64,000 nt of DNA from assembly GCA_035048495.1 (NCBI GenBank), contig CM068544.1, positions 43,859,893 through 43,923,892 of the forward strand, given 5' to 3'. Below the pieces are notes generated by a model, which was given only the letters and a program-made list of their open reading frames with translations, was not told where the DNA came from and made no database searches. Both the position numbers and the translations under genes were made by a program. Source of the stretch: Euptelea pleiosperma (Eukaryota; Streptophyta; Magnoliopsida; Ranunculales; Eupteleaceae). This document shows, one piece after another, positions 36,169-46,937 of this stretch. How positions within the stretch are numbered: the stretch's first letter is position 1; every line of letters begins with the position of its first letter.

Positions 36169-36572
36169 GATGAGAAAACGAGAACACTTCCAATGGCGTC
36201 TTGATCCGACCAGCTGTGGGTCTTGGTCGACCTGAACTGTAGAGTGTTGCCAAAGTCAATTTTTTTATTTGACCACCTATCGATTTCCGTCAACCCCTTA
36301 ATGGCCTACTCCTACTCATTGTTTTCTGATTTATCTTCCATAATATATAGCTACGGTTTTCTTCGAATTCTCTTATTTATATATTTTTTTAATGTGTTTT
36401 TATAACCGACCAATTTTTTTTTTCCAAATTGGTCGGACCGTGTCCAACGGTCTGACTGAATAATTATTAAATTTTAATGTTTAAAAATTTAGCAAAATAA
36501 AATAAGGAAAATATTGAAATGGAAAAAATCTGAACGACAATTTTTATTTCTCTTTTTTGTACGAAAAATTCT

Positions 36573-36575
<3 letters not shown>

Positions 36576-36624
<49 letters not shown>
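36576..36624. repeat. AT dinucleotide microsatellite
   Basis: An uninterrupted AT repeat of about 24 units lies roughly 0.55 kb upstream of laccase D. Confidence 0.95.
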
Positions 36625-36630
<6 letters not shown>

Positions 36631-36660
36631 TAAATTAATTTAGAAAAAAGCAATACTTAT

Positions 36661-37107
36661 TTTTTTAAAATTTTAAAAAAAGAATACAAACGCCATAGCC
36701 AATTGAAATGGCGTCAGATCTGATTTATTTGAAAATGACCAAAAATGCCCCCAACCGAAATGATATCAACGCCAACGCCAATTGAAATGGCATCAAAACT
36801 GTTCTGGTGTCATTTCAATTGGTGTCAGAACTATTTTGAAGTCATTTCAAATGGCGTCAAAATAAATCTTCTTTATCTTTTTGAAAAAAGATGTAACAAG
36901 GCCTACTCGACGTTTTTATGTTTGAGGAAGCACGATTTTTGTTACCACTGCCATCTGGACCCACTAACCGCATGGTTGAACCCTTAGATTTTAGACCAAA
37001 TCTGACGCCAATTCAAATGGCTTTTCATGAATGGGTATTTTGGAGATTAACTGTCAAGAAAGTTGACGCCAATTGAAATGGCATTTTGTATTCTTTTTTA
37101 AAAAAAG
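36661..37107. mobile_element. Foldback element built from a repeated short palindrome
   Basis: Outer arms AAAAAAAGAATACAAA (36675) and TTTTGTATTCTTTTTT (37084) are inverted. Inside, the 20-bp motif CGCCAATTGAAATGGCGTCA, itself nearly palindromic, occurs in variant forms about six times in both orientations (near 36694, 36773, 36809, 36840, 37003 and 37066). It is non-coding. No relative was recognised. Confidence 0.6.
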
Positions 37108-38824
37108 TAAAAAAATTAAAAAAAAAAGTATTATTTTTTATAAATTTATTTTTTTATAAAGTATTATTTTAATGATTTTTCTTTTTTTTATTTATTATAC
37201 AGACATCTGGATTCATTCACCGACCTATTTTGGAACTTCACTCCTTATGTTTTACTTAACTGAAAAGCTATTATTTATTTTTATGGACGTAAAAGGACCA
37301 CATGTAGCAACATATACAATAATAACATTTCGTCCTGCTGTTTTTTGGGAATTAAGCTTCTTGTATAAGATTTTGCTTGAAATGCGCAGAATACCTTAGG
37401 GCGTGTTTGATTACCAAGTGGGAAAGGAAAATTGCATTTTCCTTGGGAAAACACAACTGTCCATTGTTAGATAGTCATTATAAATCTGTATAATTTTCCC
37501 AAACAAACCATTTAAATTTGGATAATTTTAGAAACCTTACTCACTTTCGCAAATCCTTTTCTTGGACTAGAAACAAACTACCCACTTCTATGGGTTTACA
37601 TATGAAGACACTTCTCATTTAAAATAGTTACCAAAACCGGTTGGTTCAGTCAGTTTGGCCGGTTTTTGGTCTCTTCAAAATCCTGGTTGGACCAGTACTT
37701 TAATCCTGACTGCTGGTTTAAAGTGCTGTTGTATCTGAGATTTTAAAGTCCACCCATGAAAATACTATGTGGCTAACTCTTTTGGGTCCACTGGCCCATG
37801 GGTCATGAACCTAAACTCCAAAAATCAACTTGACTGGTAACTTATAGCCGTCAGATTTTATCGATTGTTTTTAAAATGTTTAGGATGCGGTTTAAGCATA
37901 TCATATCCGGCCTGATTAAAATTATATAATTGTTGGGGAGTAGCCTCTCCAACCGTTATTCTTGGTGACGAAGGCAGATCAAAGGGTTACCATCTTCTCA
38001 CTTCTTATCAGTTGTTTAAAGTCACATTTGTGATGTTATCCATTTTGATGTAGGGTATATCCAGTTGTCGTAACCCTGGTTGGTGATCCTCTCTCTACTC
38101 TCTACCACTTTGTTTCTAACGAGAAGGACGTACGACCCAACTTTCTTTCAACCAAGATTTGGGATTTGGGAACTTGCCTATAGATATATATAGGTTCCAA
38201 GCCCCCATGATGAAAATGCTCGAATCACGGCTAGAAATCACCCATCAGGCTGATTTTACTGCAGGTGTGCACCACATGGCATTTTCAAGGATTTATGCAT
38301 CAAACAGTTGATACAGACTTCTCTACCATAGTTGTTTTTTTTTACTAGAACAAAGAGGGAGTGTGGAATTTATCCGTACAATCGTGAAGATCACAATACT
38401 GAACTTGTAGTTGCACCACCAACTACGCTCCTTACAGGGGACACTGCTTTGACACGTCTCTCTCTCTCTCTCTCTCTGGAACATAACATATATTCACACG
38501 TACTCAATACACGTACTTATACGTGTATTTAGGTACACGTCTTTCGTGTATTCATGAGTCATGAACACACACAAAAAAAAAAAAGAGATAAGATGGTTAA
38601 CGCACGTGTGCACCGGGATGACCACACAGTTGCAAGTTGCAACAAAGAGCAGAGCATTGAGAATCATTACTAGTAATTACTAATTAGGTACCTTGTCCTC
38701 CCAAGTTTGCACTTGGATTCAGTTGCAATTAATTCCGATGCCACGTCTGTTCAGTTGGATAAAAGTCTATTTTCGTTATTATTTTTTATTCCCACCCTTC
38801 TATTTTTCTACTTTTTTTTTATTA

Positions 38825-39003
38825 GGGGTCGGGTTCCGCGGACTCATATTTTTTCACTTAAATTTTCACCCAAAATATCGTCCATATATCTCGAGAATTC
38901 GACGATGGATGACAGTCCTGAGCTGGCATTCACATACTCAGAATCCAGGTCCGAGATTTTGGGTGAAAATTTAAGTCAAAAAATTTGAGTACTCAGAACC
39001 TGT
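38825..39003. mobile_element. Foldback MITE, about 180 bp
   Basis: GGGTCGGGTTCCGCGGACTC and ACTTAAATTTTCACCCAAAA at the left are mirrored by TTTTGGGTGAAAATTTAAGT and GAGTACTCAGAACC at the right. The borders are approximate. The rest of 37108-39430 shows no gene. The old array block CCGTTATTCTTGGTGACGAAGGC lies at about 37957-37980. Confidence 0.65.
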
Positions 39004-39439
39004 TCCTTTTATTGTTATTATTTCATTTTTCGTGTAAGGAAAACCCATGGACAGGTCATTGTCTCCACCTGGAGGATGACGTCTTTACGTTTTAGTTTAG
39101 GGTCTGTTTGCTAACTAAACTTGGATTTGGAATTGAAAATAGAATTCCCCGATTTGTGATTTTTGAGAATTTGAATTCCAAGAATTGAAATATTTTGTGT
39201 TTGGTTACACCATGGAATTTACTTAGAATTCCCAATGAATTTTAATTTTAATTGTTTGGATATCTAACAAAATGGAAAAATAAAAAATCTAAAGAAATTT
39301 TAGTTAATTTTACTATCATCAATATTAATTTAAAGAAAAAGTAAAATAAATTATAATAAAAATAAATATTTTTTTTACCATGATAGACCAATGTCAAATC
39401 TCAATGGCTAAATCCCACCTACACTGAGGAAATCTTTGA

Positions 39440-40290
39440 TGGCGGATGTCCGTCATCAACAATAGACCACAATATAAGCCATGTGGCATATTATTAAAGA
39501 CCACACACTGAATGCATGTTTGTCCTACCCCAAGGTGGACCCACATACTAAAAATTAGGCTGATTAGTTATTTCTAACCTTTGGATTTGATTACCCCGAT
39601 AGTGCTAAGTATCCCATGCTTAAAAGTCAACCACAAAAAACATCAATCCAACTATTACAATCACTATTTCGTTGATGATGGACCACCGAATGAGCCACGT
39701 GGCACATTATTAAAGACTACAGACAGTATGGAAGTTTGTCCCATCCTTAGGTGGACCTACATACATTTTTTTCTTTTTTTTTTGTAATTAGACCTACATA
39801 CTTAAAAACAGGCTGATTAGATATTTCTAACATTTGGGTCTTAGTACCTAAATAATGGTAGATATTCCACGGTTAAAAATCAACCCATAAAAAGGCACCA
39901 ATCTAATAGTTCCAAATATCTAATCCATTAACTATGGACCACGGTATGAACTACGTGTCACATTATTAGAGCCCACTGACCATATGAATGTTTGTCACAT
40001 CCCTAGATAGACCTACAGGTTAAAAATCAGGCTGATTAGATATTTGTAACCTTTGGATCTCTGTACACCAAATAGTGTCAAATATCCCATGGTTAAGACT
40101 CATTCTATAAAAAAGACATTAATCAAACGGCTACAAATGAATAATGGTATTGATTTTCGGTCTATAGGTCCACCTAGGGATGAGCCAAACATCTATACAG
40201 TTAGTGGAATCTACGATTATGCCACATTGCTCATCCTACAGTCCATTATAGACGTGGACGATGATGGCCATCATCAAAGCTTTAACTCCT
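39440..40290. repeat. Serial half-copies of the common MITE core
   Basis: Three left halves in direct order (about 39460-39680, 39690-39930 and 39935-40140) each run from GAGCCACGTGGCACATTATT-like sequence through AGGTGGACCTACATAC and CAGGCTGATTAGATATTTCT. They are closed by one inverted half (40150-40290, GGTCCACCTAGGGATGAGCC). This looks like repeated insertion or unequal exchange within one foldback element. Confidence 0.6.
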
Positions 40291-40482
40291 TTCTTCATCT
40301 TCTTTAGTACTTCACCGTCTCCAAAACCCAATGACTGTATCGAAGGCACTGCTTCTTTCCTCACTGTGAAGAAGAAATAACACAACGCTCGTGAATGCTG
40401 CCGCTGCCCCTAACGGAGTCCTAAATGCTGAACACCACTTCATCAGCTTAGTGAAGAGGTTCAGTATGAGTACCAAAATTAC

Positions 40483-40702
40483 TTTTTTGCTTGCATTTTG
40501 CATCGCACCCAATGTTTTTAAAATATTTGCATCTCACCCAAGATCATTATAGTCATTAAAAAAATATTGGTATGTCCATCCGAGACCGTCTATGGTCAAT
40601 GACGTTGACCATGGTCAAAGGGTGAGATGCAAATATTTTGAAAACATTGGGTGAGATGCAAATTGCATCAATAAAGTGAGGGGGTAAAGCAAAAAAGCCC
40701 TA
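40483..40702. mobile_element. Foldback MITE with ATTTGCATCTCACCC arms
   Basis: CTTTTTTGCTTGCATTTTGC and AAAATATTTGCATCTCACCC are mirrored by GGGTGAGATGCAAATATTTT and AAAGCAAAAAAGC. The borders are approximate and no target duplication was confirmed. Confidence 0.65.
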
Positions 40703-41280
40703 CTTTATAAAAAGGGTTCAGTTTTTTTTAATAAAAATATTAATTTTCTGACTTTTTGACGGAGATGTGAGTCGTGACTGATGTGAAAACAGTTATAGCA
40801 GTAACATTATGAGACCGTTACACCGGCATAATGGACTTGCAAAGCTCTCAAACTTATGAAACAACATAAGGCCAAGAGTTGTACATGATGACGTTGGTGA
40901 TAGGAGATAGGCAAACAAGAATCCACGTGTACAGCATGGCATTAGGGTTCATCAAGGATGATTGACCTCATATATCCATCATACATTTTTCCAAAATAAA
41001 TTTCAAAATTTTTTTTGGATGTGTGTGTGTATCATGACTCCCCCCCCCCAAGTTGGATTCCCATCAAATCAGCTCATATTCACATAACTCGTGCTGGATG
41101 GAATTTCTGATTACAACATCAAAGCTACTACAACATGTCGAGTGTACAACCCAGGTATCCTATCCATACACCAATCATAGAGATTACTTACATATATGTC
41201 AAAGAGAAGTTTCATCTCCATCTCGGCATATAATATTTATACATATAAATACCTTGCTGTGTATAAGTGTGCCAGAGCTT

Positions 41281-44200
41281 TCAAACCATATAAGAAGCAT
41301 CCATTCCGCCCTCCCCATTTTCCTGCCATTCTGAACCTGCTCTATATTTACATACAGGGCAGGTCCCCTGTTGCCGCAGCCATGGGTCGATGCAAGTAGC
41401 ATGGAACTGCCAAAAGAAGAAAAAAAAACAGTTACAGATGGTTACAATATCCCATCCAACAATGCTTGGAAAATGACCTTGTTCAATATAAGTTTTACAT
41501 TAATTTTGGTAGGCCTATGACTGCTAGAGGTAAAAAAAAAGCGAAGGTTACATTGGTAAAATATACCAAGAGTTAATAAATCATAGAACGAATAGGAGGA
41601 ACCTGATGCAAGCATGGCAGGCTACGGATGACTTCTCCCACATTGACTTGCTCCAAGCAAACGCTGCACATCAGTTCATCTTCTGGGGCCTTCATATTTG
41701 CATCTGCCTTCACCGGGTCTTGCTTTTTTTGCTTTAAGAAAGAGGAAAATTATAAATAAAAGGTACTAATTAAAATAATACTTAAATATGGGAAAGTAAA
41801 GTTGCCACCATATTCAATTAGTCATATGCACTCAAGCTTAAACCAAAGGGAAAGAACATTTGACAGGATTGAAAAGATCTTCAAGGAGAAGAAAATAAGA
41901 TATACAATAATCTATACATGAAGGTGCCCAACCATTAATTGCAAGGCATGATATAAAGGGGATGCTTGAAGACAAACATGATACATTTGTCCTGAAGCAT
42001 CTCCATGAACAAAAACGATTATATTATGCAAGATCACCGACAATTTACCCTATAGGCATCAAACCAGGAAAATCGCACCATGTGTAAAGGGGTAACTTCT
42101 AACCAGTGCAACCATGGTTGAGTGCACGCACGGACATACACCTTGCATGCACACACACGTTGTCAGGGGAACAAAGAAGGGGACCGCCAGGCCGGTACCC
42201 CTACCCCACCCTTACCCCACATGTCATTGTCTTAGCGAGGTTTGACTCTTTTCCCACCAAAATATCCGTGATCCTATTAGTTCCTTACATATTTGTTCTG
42301 AAGTATAAAAGGATCTGTAATGAATTTACGTAAACAACAGTTTAACAGCAACCAGGGAAACTACATCCCAGTTAAAGCTAACGTCAAGAGGGAACTTAAT
42401 TACCGATAAGCTTCACTGTTTCTGAGATAAATTAGGGTAACAACATGTGCATCTAATCTGCCCTGTCTGAAAAAAAATGGAGAAGGTAATGGGGAAATCC
42501 AACTCCCACAGTACCTCAAAGACTGAATGGCTTCGATGAGGATCCCCTCATCAATCCACTCTTATCAGTCGATCCATTTACTTCATGTCTTTCTCAAAAT
42601 GCTGTGGTGGTCACCAATATGCTCGAAAGGCTTCAATCAACATTTTATAGAAAGGAAACAGAGGTGAGCATACATTCCATTGACAGGGAAGATGCTAAAA
42701 GGCCTATGAAAGAATGGAGTAAAGGAATAAAGCTCTTCAAAGAGAGCAGTTTGGAAATTCAAAAGAATCCTAAGGAGTTGCAGCAGCAAAGAGAGTTTAA
42801 GTGATGTGGGATTAAGGAGTGCTAAATTAAACCCATGAAATATTAATCTGAGCATCCATGATCTAACACACATTTGGAGAACTTGGAACAGTTCGAGCGA
42901 TGAAATGGATGGACTATAAAGACCTCCATACATACATAACATACATCTGGTCAAAAAGCAATACATAAGATAAAATAGTAAATGAATCTAGAATCTAATA
43001 AAAAGTAAAATTAACGCCTTCAAGAACAAGAGATATAAAAGAAAGAAATAAAGAAAATTTATAGCTAAATAGAAGATAAATTAGTGTCATCTAGTTTATA
43101 AGATAAACTGAACTTGTATTAGCTAATGAGATAATGTGATCAATTAGTCATGAGATATAACTTGTAAATAGATCCATCTGTAAAATTTATTGGCTTAACA
43201 AACTATTCTATGATAAATAAAAGGATAGAAAAAGAATACCTCAGCTGCGGCAGAAGAAGATGAGGCCTGTTGCAGGGATGAGCCATCACTGTCAACAATC
43301 AAACCAGGAGAATTTTAGTTCTTTATGCTCTATTTTAATGTGGAAATATGTCCAATTAAAATAAATTCTATGTTTTTGTGACAAAATAGAGAAGTCACAC
43401 AGCGGGAATGCTTTATTGGCTTACTACCATAAGCAGAAGCAGGCTGGGGAGCAATCCTGATTCCTGAAAGCAGAAAAAATAACTAAACAAATTACTTGCC
43501 TTTGTGGGCCAGTGACCTTGTATTTGTGAACAGGAAGGGCATTTATTTCTTCCTCACTCATTGAAGGAGCAGTGGAAGCATTATCAGAATCCAGTGCCCT
43601 GAGAGTTTCATAATCTGCAAGAAAATGAATAAAACAATTCTTCTTCATTAGCAATTACCCTTTCAAATTTAACCTACATAATTTAACTCATCCCAAGTCA
43701 ATCACTCTATTGAAAAGTTGCCATGTTTCAAGCAATGGCATGCAATTTCATTTCTATTTAGAAATCAACCTAGCAATGATGTACTATACCTAGATCATCA
43801 AATTCCCGGTCAAGAAGTGCAAGCTGGAGCCTGAGCCCTTGTAATCGCCCTCTTGTTGCAAAGGCTATGGATGGTGGCATATGCAACCGCAGCTCAGTAT
43901 GACCAAGCAGGCCACTTGCTGCAGCAGCATGAGCTTGGGCCTGAGCTTGAAGTTGTTGGCAAGTTGCATACATTCTAAGGCTTGTGGCCATTAAAAAGAC
44001 ACCAAGAACTAGCCAAAGCTACAAACATAACATCACAGGAAGACTCCTTTAATTCTTTCTACCATGATATATGCTTCAAAACAATTATTAATCAGCAAGA
44101 TTAATCTGCCCAAATAACATCTTCAGGAGTGGAAAATACCAGAAAGTTTGGTGACATCTGGTGTGAGTTTAGTATCATGAACAGCAAAAGAACTGCTGGA

Positions 44201-44572
44201 ACAAACAAGTAGAGCATGGCTTAGAAGCAAGCACTATTACAAAAGCAAACAATGAAACAACAATGAAATTGACAGAAGCAAAAAAGAATATACCCGTGAC
44301 AAGAAAAGCCAATGAGTTGGTATTAACTGGTCTAGCTGCATGAACACGCTGATAAAGAGAAGAGAGTATATAAAAACACAGATAAAGTCAAAACACATTA
44401 TAAAAGGGAACAAATTATCTGCTTGGTAACCTTTGGGTAATACAGTATGCATACTGTGTCAAATATGCACAGAAACATGTGGAATCAAACATACCACTGC
44501 ACGCCGTTCAGGAATAAATCCTGGAAATCCAGTTTCTATATCTGCTCTAGTCCCTCGGAAAACAAAACTCAT
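41281..44572 (-). CDS. SDIR1: RING-H2 E3 ubiquitin ligase SDIR1
   Basis: Eight coding exons on the minus strand: 44572-44495, 44348-44294, 44195-44140, 44018-43790, 43614-43500, 43288-43240, 41731-41603 and 41406-41281, total 278 aa. It starts MSFVFRGTRADIETGF and ends DASYMV. Two membrane segments lie near 38-54 and 61-75. After them come MYATCQQLQAQAQAHAAAAS and LDREFDDLDYETLRALDSDN, both hallmarks of SDIR1. A C3H2C3 RING follows: C216, C219, C234, H236, H239, C242, C253, C256, with the E2-contact Trp246. Arabidopsis SDIR1 is an ER-membrane E3 ligase that promotes ABA and salt or drought signalling. Intron 5 appears to be GC-AG. An upstream 5'-UTR exon near 48514-48680 is inferred. No defect was seen. 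Confidence 0.95.
43289..43499 (-). other. Apparent GC-AG intron (SDIR1 intron 5)
   Basis: Exon 5 ends CCACAAAG followed by GCAAGTAATT, a perfect GC-type donor context, and exon 6 begins after TTGACAG. This join keeps the frame (GPQSDGSSLQQASSSS). The GT four bases further in cannot be joined to the same acceptor because the next codon would be TGA; it would need the internal acceptor CAACAG and would drop nine codons. Confidence 0.75.
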
Positions 44573-45072
44573 GGTTGGAGAAGTTGGAAAAGAATTTCAC
44601 TGCTGTAAGAATATCAACCAGTCTGAGGTCCTACTGAATACTTCAGTTCTTCAATATATCTTTCAGACTTTTAATAACCTGTAAAAGCTCTAAAGCATCA
44701 ATAAAATACTAGCATAAACTGAAACTACGACAAGCTGAGGTTTATGGATACATGCTAATATCCATCAAGTACAACGATGAACAAGAGCAGTGATGTCAAA
44801 ATTTAATCCATTCACACAATTAATATAGGAAGTGTGTGTTCCCTATGTTATATTAAAACTAAATTGTGGTACAAAATGAACATTAGGGAAGAGTGTTCCC
44901 TATGTACAAACATGGTATAGCAATTAAATGACTCCATTGTCATTACTTTGGCATGAAGGGACTACATGATTCTTGACCTATAATCTAAAATGGATCATAT
45001 TATTGTCAAATCCTGCATAAGTTGCTACCTGAGTACAATATTATTATCCTAAGGTGTGTTTATTAAAGATAA

Positions 45073-46937
45073 TGATGTGGGAGCATTCTATTTCATAGTC
45101 CGCAGCTATACCGGATCAGTGAAGAGAGCTATAGCATGTGGACCCTGCAAGATTAGCTTAAGATATGTTCTATTTTAATTAGGAATTTCATTTTAGGAAG
45201 TTAATTATGATTGTTTAACTTGGTTAAAAATTTCTGTTCGTTTCTAAAATTAGATTAGGAAGTTTGCTTATCTATGCTAGACTATACTACTATAAAGCAA
45301 AAACCTGGTTGGCGATGATGTGGGCTTCACAAGACCCTCACCTTCACAGGTTCTTCAGCATGCTGACGTCCCTCGTCAACGATGATGAGAGACCACAGTA
45401 GAAGCCACGTGAACACAGTTAGAGACTACTGACCTTATGGATGTTTGTCCCATACCTAGGTAGACCTACATACCAAAAATCAACCTGATTAGTGATTTCT
45501 AACCTTTGGATCTAAGTATCTATACTACTATAAAGTGAAAACCTGGGTTGGCGGTGACACGGGCTTCACAAGAACCTCACCTACACAGGTTATTCACCAC
45601 GCTGACATCCCTCGACAAAGATGATGAGGGACCACAGTAGAAGCCATGTGGAACACGCTTAAAGACTACTGAACATAATGATGTTTGTCCCATACCTAGG
45701 TAGACCTTGCATACCAAAAATCAGCCTAATTTGTGATTTCTAAAGTTTGGATCCGAGTACCCCAAATAATGATCCACATCCACGATTAAAAATAAACCAT
45801 GGAAAAGACTAATACAATGGATAGAAATTACGTAGGGATGGGTCAAACATCCATACAGTCAATAGTCTCTAAGAGTGTGCCACATGGCTCATACTGTGGT
45901 CCGTCATCAACGTTGCTGAGGCCCCTACAAACACTCACGTGCGAAGCATGTGCCGCCGTTCCGCTTGTCCTGCATCAAATTTGGTATCATAACCGAAAAA
46001 TCCTACCATCTCTTCTCCTCTCTTTTCTTCCCTCTTGATCTTTTCCTCTATCTTTTATTTTTTATTTGGTCACGGGTATTGTTCACGGTACTGTTCACAG
46101 GTACCACAAGAAGATGAAGAAGAAGAAGTGTGGACAACGCCGTCTTCATTGCTGGAGCCGCCATTGGAGAAAGGAGGTTTTCTAAAAAATGAAAAAAAAA
46201 AAGAAAACAAGTCAAGTATATTTGGAAGAGTGGAGAAATTCGGTTTTTTTTAACAATTTCGAAAAAAGAGTTGCATAGTGAAATGCCTTGTAAGGAAGGG
46301 TGATTCTTCCATCGAAGATCAACAACTACTTCAAGTATTTTCAAGATAATAATTAATTGAAAACCCGGTGATATTGCTCCTGTGAAAGGGTTTAGTGTAA
46401 ACCACGGGAGTGATTCTCATCTATCTAAAGGTCTAGGTGAATTGTCCTTCTTGCTGTCTGCATCTGTATTAAGTGTCGAATTCTTTTCAATCAAGAGGGT
46501 TTGATGCGGAAGCATTCTACTTAATAGTCCACAGCTACACCGGATCAGTGAAGAGGACCAGAGCATGCGGACCCCTCAAGATTAGGTTAATATATGTTCT
46601 ATTTTAATTATGAATTTCTTTTTTAGGAAGTTAATTATGATTGTTTAACTTGGTTTGAAATTTCTGTTAGTTTTTAAAATTAGATTAGGAAGTTTGCTTA
46701 TTTTTATAAGTAGAATTTTAAGAGAATTAGGAAAGTTAAGATTTTAGAATTTTATAAATAAGGTTGTAATCTTTGATTTTGGGAGACAATGAATAAAGAG
46801 ATTTTTTTTTCTTTTTGAAGTGATTGCAAAATTTCCGGGTGAGATGCCTAGGAGGGAAGAGCAATTCCTTCAAAACTCGATGGAGAGATTCCATCGAGTC
46901 TTCTAATCACAGATAGGGTTCCCCTTGTCCTGCATCA
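45073..46937 (+). mobile_element. Small non-autonomous LTR retrotransposon with GATAA target duplication
   Basis: The 3' LTR is 46502-46937 (436 bp; starts TGATGCGGAAGC, ends CCTTGTCCTGCATCA). The 5' LTR starts at 45073 (TGATGTGGGAGC) and ends at 45977 with the same terminus, but its middle is replaced by MITE-related sequence. After it come AATT and TGGTATCATAACC (45982-45994), an 11 of 13 match to the initiator tRNA-Met primer site. GATAA flanks both sides (45068-45072 and 46938-46942). The interior is only 0.52 kb and non-coding, so the element needed proteins from elsewhere. Confidence 0.85.
45284..45930. repeat. Tandem MITE-core copies inserted in the 5' LTR
   Basis: TATACTACTATAAAG followed by AACCTGG occurs at about 45284 and 45523. 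Each is followed by GGGCTTCACAAGA, GATGATGAG and AGACCACAGTAGAAGCCA and by the common MITE core, so the unit is about 240 bp. An inverted half (45830-45910) closes the array. Confidence 0.7.

Noticed and set aside
39440..40290. CRISPR-like array of repeats
   Set aside because: The units are long, degenerate halves of a foldback transposon, with no short repeat-spacer regularity and no cas genes.
42604..42966. Open frames on both strands within SDIR1 intron 6
   Set aside because: There is no domain or conserved motif; the region lies between well-supported exons.
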